This document shows, piece after piece, positions 59,801-64,000 of a stretch of 64,000 nt of DNA. The notes beneath the pieces are model-generated. The model was not told the DNA's origin. It worked only from the letters and a program-made list of their open reading frames with translations, and searched no databases. The position numbers and the translations under genes were made by a program. Origin of the DNA: Struthio camelus (lineage: Eukaryota; Chordata; Aves; Struthioniformes; Struthionidae). The number at the start of each line of letters is the position of its first letter. Within the stretch, counting starts at the first letter, position 1. The stretch is taken from the NCBI RefSeq assembly GCF_040807025.1, contig NC_090947.1, forward strand, positions 1,364,001 to 1,428,000. The letters run 5' to 3'.

Positions 59801-60870
59801 GAGGTTAGTAAATCAAACTCGAGAGGATCAGAGTTATCGGCAGAAGGAAAGTCCACATCATTAGTTGCATTCATGTTAGGAGCAGAAGGGCTCCAGCTCC
59901 TGTTTACACCAGCTAGCGCTAGCCCCCAGCGGCCAGCAGGTCGTCCAGTGCCTTGCAACAGTTGGCTGCTGCTACGTTTCATGCTCCTGTCACCTGGCGG
60001 GGTGGCACTTAGAGCAGCATGGGGCAGCCCAAAGGCTGCAGAGGGTCCCCCATCTCGCGTGCTGGCGCGAGGGGACAGCTCCGGGTGGTCTGCAGCACGT
60101 GACGTAGCTGATGCTCCATCTCTGTTTCGGGAAGGTGCTACATGGGCCGGCTGTGCTTTGGGGCTGGCAACGCTTCCTAAACCCTCTCCTGAGAAGGGCT
60201 CCTGGGGAGGTACCGCCTGCTCGCGGGCACCGTCACCTGGTGAGAAAGGGAAAGGAGCACTACCTGGACGGGGTGCCACCGGCCTCTGCAAGGACACCTG
60301 AGTCCCTTTCCGTTCACCAAGCGGCTCTGTTGGCTCAGGGAGCACCACCTCGGGTCCCCCTGTCGCCAGGAGGTGCGGGCCTTCAGCGGAGCTGCCGGTC
60401 GCATCCGGGCTGCGGGCAGGTGCCGTTCCGTTGGGAGGAACGGCTGTCAAAGCGATGCTCATTGGCGGTTGCGCCGTGCTCTCCGTTGTCCCCGTGACGT
60501 TGTCCCATCGCTCAAGCCTGCTGAGGGTGCCTTCAGCCATGTGTGGGAGCTCCGTGCCAGCACTAGTAATGCTCTCATTGCCTGTGGGCACTGCAGCACT
60601 GGGACCCGGCTCCCAGCTTGGCAGGCTGGCGACGTCCCCCGACCCCTCCTCGTCCTGCGTCGCTGTCCACGGGGACGCACTCGACCTGGGAGCTGCTGGA
60701 GAGGTGAGCGGCTCTGTCACCAGCTTAGATGCAGCGGTTCTCCCTTCGGGGGCTATGGTCGTGCCCCTGACTTTTGAGTCACCCCACAACCAGTTCAGGA
60801 GCTGCGCTTTGGCGAAGCAGCAGCAAGCTAGAAAGAGCAAAAAGCCTAGGCAGCGCGGGGCTGGAGCCAT
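29663..60870 (-). CDS. COL18A1: Collagen alpha-1(XVIII) chain, long Frizzled-containing isoform, 41 coding exons
   Basis: The protein is a secreted basement-membrane collagen and heparan-sulfate proteoglycan whose C-terminus is released as endostatin. The 41 exons total 5,448 nt (1,815 residues plus stop), close to the human long form (about 1,754), and all junction phases agree. Order: signal peptide (1-22), mucin-like DUF959 region, Frizzled domain (about 382-493), TSPN/laminin-G-like domain (501-682), acidic linker (683-756), interrupted Gly-X-Y helix (757-1483), trimerisation domain (1484-1526), hinge (1527-1631), endostatin (1632-1815). Exon-by-exon the order follows the human protein; human COL18A1 has 43 exons, two of which serve only the short isoform. 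Acidic Ser-Gly sites (DEEGSGD, DMEGSG twice) fit glycosaminoglycan attachment. The short-isoform start exon was not found. Confidence 0.98.
30153..30268 (-). CDS. COL18A1: COL18A1 endostatin exon B
   Basis: Encodes [19 protein letters not shown] through [10 protein letters not shown], ending in phase 2 before GTGAGT. Its first residue is D1707, the equivalent of endostatin Asp76, a zinc ligand. Confidence 0.97.
30763..30960 (-). CDS. COL18A1: COL18A1 endostatin exon A
   Basis: Encodes residues 1641-1706, [19 protein letters not shown] through VPIVNLR; the acceptor is CTCTGCAG and the donor GTACGT. It includes His11 of endostatin (H1642), one of the zinc ligands, the first cysteine (DFQCFQQ) and the heparin-binding arginines ([15 protein letters not shown]). 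Confidence 0.98.
31240..31709 (-). CDS. COL18A1: COL18A1 hinge exons with an RGD tripeptide
   Basis: Two exons, 31674-31709 (12 residues, [12 protein letters not shown]) and 31240-31545 (residues 1539-1640). The second is the protease-sensitive hinge: [10 protein letters not shown], then a His/Pro/Ser-rich stretch, [11 protein letters not shown], and finally HVHQDFQPA, which starts endostatin at H1632. The conserved human string is TARPWRADDI, so the alanine-to-glycine change creates RGD at residues 1587-1589 (DNA 31393-31401). Known proteases cut this hinge in mammals to release endostatin. Confidence 0.95.
31937..32065 (-). CDS. COL18A1: COL18A1 trimerisation domain exon
   Basis: Encodes residues 1484-1526, including [19 protein letters not shown] and [14 protein letters not shown]. 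This matches the collagen XV/XVIII trimerisation module that starts NC1 and nucleates folding of the three chains. The donor is GTGAGT and the acceptor CCGCAG. Confidence 0.97.
32242..36608 (-). CDS. COL18A1: COL18A1 C-terminal collagenous exons (12 exons)
   Basis: Exons 36546-36608, 36314-36388, 36050-36085, 35874-35927, 35353-35427, 34884-34955, 34264-34306, 33525-33569, 33112-33155, 32770-32892, 32446-32590 and 32242-32315. Landmarks: [36 protein letters not shown], a PPG run ending [23 protein letters not shown] with [38 protein letters not shown] and [12 protein letters not shown]. The small exons at 34264, 33525 and 33112 have non-zero phases that cancel exactly (43+45+44 nt). Non-helical interruptions give the chain its flexibility. 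Confidence 0.95.
37370..39975 (-). CDS. COL18A1: COL18A1 central collagenous exons (9 exons)
   Basis: Exons 39835-39975, 39654-39725, 39147-39173, 38862-38906, 38640-38702, 38066-38101, 37852-37941, 37506-37535 and 37370-37396, all in phase 0. They read [16 protein letters not shown], then [13 protein letters not shown] (a second acidic Ser-Gly), [69 protein letters not shown] and GRPGHAGFP. Each aligns in order with the human exons. The 30-bp exon at 37506 was placed by its strong TTTGTTTTTCCAG acceptor. Confidence 0.94.
39976..42420 (-). other. COL18A1: COL18A1 intron within the collagenous region
   Basis: A 2.4-kb intron, the longest within the triple-helix region. No other exon is expected, since the flanking protein (APGPK then GSKGETG) is contiguous in human. 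Confidence 0.7.
42421..44648 (-). CDS. COL18A1: COL18A1 N-terminal collagenous exons (10 exons)
   Basis: Exons on the - strand, 5' to 3': 44545-44648, 44377-44403, 44053-44232, 43914-43940, 43728-43790, 43555-43641, 43232-43285, 42944-43093, 42710-42772 and 42421-42465. Most have lengths in multiples of nine and start with a glycine codon. Gly-X-Y repeats are interrupted as in collagen XVIII. Landmarks are GRDGEP then GDPGEDGKP, then PSFKRDKL followed by [18 protein letters not shown], then [20 protein letters not shown]. The acidic DMEGSG is a likely heparan-sulfate attachment site. The 44545-44648 exon uses an unusual GTTGGT donor. The cysteine pair seen in the human segment ([12 protein letters not shown]) is absent here. 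Confidence 0.95.
44809..44947 (-). CDS. COL18A1: COL18A1 Pro/Ser-rich linker exon
   Basis: Encodes residues 711-756 plus one base, opening [19 protein letters not shown] and ending ..SLLASAG. The sequence is weakly conserved relative to the human linker (PPPVTTPPLAGG region). It is supported by acceptor TGGTGCAG, donor GTAATG and an exact phase match to the next exon. Confidence 0.85.
44948..46685 (-). other. COL18A1: COL18A1 intron between the linker exons
   Basis: A 1.7-kb intron. A reading frame at about 46,220-46,345 has splice-like edges, but its phase does not fit its neighbours, so I do not include it as an exon. Confidence 0.5.
46686..46769 (-). CDS. COL18A1: COL18A1 acidic linker exon
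   Basis: Encodes 28 residues (683-710): [19 protein letters not shown] followed by EEEEDDTEE. It corresponds to human GVIAELKVRRDP..MHCLDEEGDD and keeps the single cysteine before the acidic run. Phase 0 at both ends; the donor is GTGAGC. Confidence 0.94.
46770..50511 (-). other. COL18A1: COL18A1 intron after the TSPN exon
   Basis: A 3.7-kb intron. No supportable exon, RNA gene or transposable element was seen. Confidence 0.55.
50512..51056 (-). CDS. COL18A1: COL18A1 TSPN / laminin-G-like domain exon
   Basis: A 545-bp exon encoding residues 501-682, which is shared by all known isoforms. The acceptor is TCTTGCAG and the donor is GTAAGG. It opens [20 protein letters not shown] and contains [41 protein letters not shown], a paired DCEEHE strand and ends [16 protein letters not shown]. 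All of these match the thrombospondin-N-like domain of collagens XV and XVIII. The DGSG in ELEDGSG is a further acidic Ser-Gly. The join to exon 1 restores a GAG codon across the splice. Confidence 0.97.
51057..59369 (-). other. COL18A1: COL18A1 intron 1 of the long transcript
   Basis: An 8.3-kb intron between the Frizzled exon and the TSPN exon. No further exon, RNA gene or transposon is recognisable. A small AC-rich stretch lies near 54,513-54,536, and an ATGCAAAT octamer near 52,395. Confidence 0.6.
59370..60870 (-). CDS. COL18A1: COL18A1 long-isoform first coding exon: signal peptide, DUF959, Frizzled
   Basis: A single 1,501-nt exon encoding residues 1-500 and one base of the next codon; the donor is GTAATG. 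The ATG at 60870 begins a signal peptide with hydrophobic core [13 protein letters not shown] and a likely cut after AKA-22. Residues 23 to about 370 are Ser/Thr/Pro-rich with sequons NES, NVT, NGT, NRS and NAT and an acidic Ser-Gly site at 73-79. Residues 382-493 form a Frizzled cysteine-rich domain with all ten cysteines (383, 393, 430, 439, 446, 457, 461, 468, 481, 493). In mammals the Frizzled part of this exon can be removed by an internal donor; I could not identify that donor here. The Frizzled module is known to bind Wnt and dampen its signalling. Confidence 0.95.
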
Positions 60871-61050
60871 TCGGAGGAAAGAAAAACAAGCCCCGTTGCT
60901 TTGGAAAGAAAAGTAGAAGGGACGAGGGAAAAAAAAAAGGAAGGGGAAATCAGAAGTTTTGCACTAGACGGACGCCCGGAGCGCTCACATCGGTCTCTCC
61001 TCCCTCCCCAGCTCTCTGTGCATAGTCCTTCACACAGGAGCAGACGGGAG
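60871..61050 (-). promoter_or_regulatory. COL18A1: 5'UTR and probable promoter of the long COL18A1 transcript
   Basis: The sequence upstream of the ATG on the - strand is C/T-rich with a run of ten-odd T and a GC-richer patch around 60,966-61,000 (GGACGCCCGGAGCGCTC on the + strand). No TATA box is seen. Mammalian long forms start from their own promoter just before this exon, so the placement is expected, but the start site is not determined. Confidence 0.4.
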
Positions 61051-64000
61051 GAGTGGCTCCGCTGGGCTGGCTGAGTCAAGCCCTCCTCTCCCAACCGCTG
61101 GCCTCCCTCGTTCAACACCCCTCGCACCAGGCACAACCCACCCAGGCGACAGGGGGTCTAGGGCAGGGACCCACCTGAGCCCCCTGAGAGACATCTCCCA
61201 GCCAAGCCAGCCAGCGCGCTAGCCTCCTTGCCTGCACCCTGCTCTGCACCAGCCAGATGCTGCTTCCAGTTTTTAACTCCTTCCTACCCAAAACATCCCG
61301 GAAACCTCTTTCACCCCCTCACAGCTCCAGTTAAACTACTGACATTGAAAGCCGTCTCATGTACGCAAGGGGTCACACGCTGCTTGTGGACATGGTTTCC
61401 AACGCATTGCCCAGCTTGGGGCAGCCTGCAGAAACCAAGGCTGCAGTGGGCATGGCTGCTCCCCTGCGCTGCACAGTCCTGCCTTTCTAGGAGGTCAGGC
61501 CCAGTTTCCCAGATGGCAAAGGAGTCTCCAGCTGCGGCTCGCTGCTGGACCCTGTCCTCATCTGACATCCCCGCTCCAGGAGGAGCCCTGCCAGGAGGCC
61601 CTCTTGCAGCCAACGCTCTGGCTTCCCCTCCAAAATCTTGCGCCATGGGATTTTTCTTGGGAGACCTGGCTGCAGCAAGTTATGCTGTCAGCCTGCCTGG
61701 GCTCCGGCATGACCTCCCTGCACAGCCACTGGCAGCTGGGACAGCAGGTCAGTACTTGGCTCTGGCGCCCTTTTCCCCAAAGGTTTCGTCAGGCCTTTGT
61801 GGCTCCAGAATGATTTCTCCCATAGCCCGCTGGGAAGATCCTCAGTCTGCTGGTTTCACCTGCTGGCAGCACTGCTCCCAAGCTCTAGGCTAACCCACAC
61901 GGGCTATAACTTCAGAGTAGAATTAAGAGAAGAGAAAAATTCCAGAAAACACTTCCAAGATTTCTGCTATCTGGAAAAACAGCAAGTCTCAAGAGCAACA
62001 AGCGCTTTTGAGATGCTTTCCTGGCTTGGTTACATGTCCAGGGTCGCCCAGATGTTATTAAATGACAGCGAGCGACCAGGGAGCGCAGGTGAGCCTCCCT
62101 GGCTCGCATCACGCACCAGCTTTGTTTCGAAGCCAGGGCTTCTGAGCATTTTACCCTTTAGCACTCAAAGACAACTGGATTTAACTGAAGCCAACTATGA
62201 AAATCTCCACTGAGAAGCTTGGCGTTGGTTTTTTTCCACTGAGAGGAAAGGCACCAAGCACGCTGCTCTGTTGGCAGAGCTGCCAGCTCTGCGGGAGCAA
62301 TGCGGGGCTGAGCCACTCCGGCGACACGCGGTGACTCGAGGCTCCTCCAGCACTAGCCCCGAGCCTCCCAGGGGGACAGATCTGGCCGAGGGGAATGTCT
62401 CCCCCTGGACCGAGTGTGGGGATTTGTCTGCTCAGAGCCCTCTTCAAATGCCACAGCACTGAGATCGGAGCCCTGCTCAAAAGAAAGGGGGAAGGAATCA
62501 ACTTAAATAAGGAAGGCTACAGGCTTTTCTGACTTGTTCCCATAATTAGCCAGCTGGCGCATGCCAAAAGCAAAGTCACTTGCTCTTCATTCCTGGTTAA
62601 AAATAGCCAAAAATCCTGTTATCAGGCCCATTTCCCCAACCTTAAGATTTCCCCTCCCATCCCCAGCACTCCACTCTCCCGCAAACAGTCTTGGGGCCAT
62701 GCTCCAGAGCGCACTTTGGCAATGACAAACCCGTTGCAAGCCTTGATGCAGCGTCCCAGCTGCTCCGGCATGGCGAAACATGCCATGGCCTCAGCCACCC
62801 CATCCCCAGGATCCCGCCTGAGTCACTTGGCACACATGCACATCTGTGATGGGTTCAGCTACAGCTTACCTGCCCGGACAATTCACACGTGTAGCCCAGT
62901 CACTCTCCAAACAGCACATTAAAGATCAAAGACGTACTCCGGAGATGGCAAATCACAGGAGAAGCTGCCATCTCAGGCTTCCCCCACCCCAGAAGCTGCA
63001 CGGTTGGGAACGCCATGGTCTCAAGTAGACCCCCTCCACCCCCGACTCCACATTTCCACTGCCAGCATATTGCAGGAGGGGATTTTACCCTCCCTCTTCT
63101 CTGATTTTAAAGAACAGAAATACAAAGTACAAAGCAGCTCACTAGCATTTAAAGCAACCGTTTGACAAGAGTCAAGAAATACTCAGAAGAAGAGTGAAAA
63201 CGGCAATTAAAATACCTTTTAGCTACATATAATGTTTTCCACGCTCTTTTTTTTTTAAATGTGATACGGGTGAGTTTTTGGACTAACATACTAGTTGACA
63301 TGGTAATGATGCTGTGTTAGTCTATTTGCCCCAAAACTGATGTTATTACAAGAGCATTTTGTGGAACAGACCTCCCCAACCATGAAACAGCCGACGACTA
63401 ATCTAATACGGGACGCATTTTTGTCTTTATGTCAAAGTTTCCATATTCGCTGCCTTCCCTCTCCAGAGCACACTTTGCAAGTGTTGAGAAAGCAGTCCAA
63501 GGCCTGAAGCTCATTTCAGGTCCTGAAGACCCAAAGGAAAAAAAAAACTCTCTCTTCAGCCTTTAAAATAGCTCCAAAGCGAAGCAACACCATCCAGGAA
63601 CAAGCACCCCAGCTATTCGCTTGCCGAGGATGCAGCGGTTTCCTTTCCGATGGCCTGCCAAGGCCGGCCGCCCTCCCGAGGGGCTTCACCCCGCGGGAGC
63701 TGCAACAGCGTATGTGCTGGCACCAGGGGCGCTGCCGGAGCCGAGCGCCACACGTTGCCTTTGTCAACCTGCCTCCTCAAGTTCGAACAGGACCCCGCTG
63801 CGCCCTGCTCTGCTTTCCAAGGCTGCTCCTCCAGGCGTAAGCCGGTCCCGGGACAAACCCACATGCCTCTGCCCCAGTAACCCCATCCCTGCTGGAGTGG
63901 CCAAGCAGCCCTCCAGCAACAGACCCCGGTGCCTTCCCCCACCAAAGGCGGCAAATCAGGTCTTTAAGGCGTTTCCCATCTGCTTAAAGACGTATTCCGG
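61051..64000. other. Upstream of the COL18A1 long promoter; nothing firm
   Basis: No exon is recognisable, and the signal-peptide exon of the short isoform was not found. Positions 63,100-63,460 are AT-rich. A small CpG cluster lies at 63,640-63,770 (for example GGCCGGCCGCCC) with no convincing coding sequence. If the usual vertebrate layout holds, this is intron 2 of the short transcript. Confidence 0.4.

Noticed and set aside
63640..63770. CpG cluster considered as the short-isoform COL18A1 promoter and signal-peptide exon
   Set aside because: No ATG followed by a hydrophobic signal sequence and a phase-compatible donor on the - strand; the short-isoform start is expected further upstream.

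Overview
This window is nuclear DNA from a vertebrate, most likely a bird or another sauropsid. The signs are multi-exon genes with GT-AG introns, short introns, GC-rich intergenic DNA and an old CR1-type retroposon remnant at 2596-2740. There is no bacterial or viral gene organisation. The window holds two protein genes that converge tail to tail: SLC19A1 (reduced folate carrier) on the + strand, and COL18A1 (collagen XVIII, the endostatin precursor) on the - strand. The same two genes are neighbours on human chromosome 21q22.3, so this looks like conserved synteny.

Layout. Positions 1 to about 17,540 show no coding exon I can defend. This looks like intergenic DNA upstream of SLC19A1, with a CR1 remnant, an AT-rich block, a 24-bp perfect palindrome and a G-rich purine tract. 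Positions 17,540-18,260 form a CpG-rich promoter-like block with two T-run/G-run homopolymer junctions, a CCGT microsatellite and a pair of opposed ACTACA elements; I infer this is the SLC19A1 promoter and first non-coding exon. A 1.4-kb G-rich minisatellite (18,262-19,640) follows directly, then about 4.5 kb of intron. The five coding exons of SLC19A1 span 24,146-27,762 and predict a 486-residue, 12-helix carrier, with a polyadenylation signal at 27,965.

COL18A1 occupies the rest on the - strand. Its polyadenylation signal is at 28,391-28,396, only about 420 bp from that of SLC19A1. I reconstructed 41 coding exons between 29,663 and 60,870, giving 1,815 codons before the stop with every splice phase compatible. 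In protein order these are: signal peptide, mucin-like DUF959 region and Frizzled domain in a single 1.5-kb exon; a laminin-G-like/thrombospondin-N domain in one 545-bp exon; an acidic linker; an interrupted collagen triple helix; a trimerisation domain; a protease-sensitive hinge; and a 184-residue endostatin domain. This is the long, Frizzled-containing isoform. The start exon of the short isoform was not found and may lie beyond 64,000.

The two genes are not known to act in one pathway: SLC19A1 imports reduced folates, and COL18A1 makes a basement-membrane heparan-sulfate proteoglycan. I found no new multi-gene system. The most unusual items are an RGD tripeptide in the COL18A1 hinge just before endostatin, the higher-order minisatellite in SLC19A1 intron 1, the paired T/G homopolymers at the promoter, and an in-frame 18-bp duplication in the SLC19A1 N-terminus.
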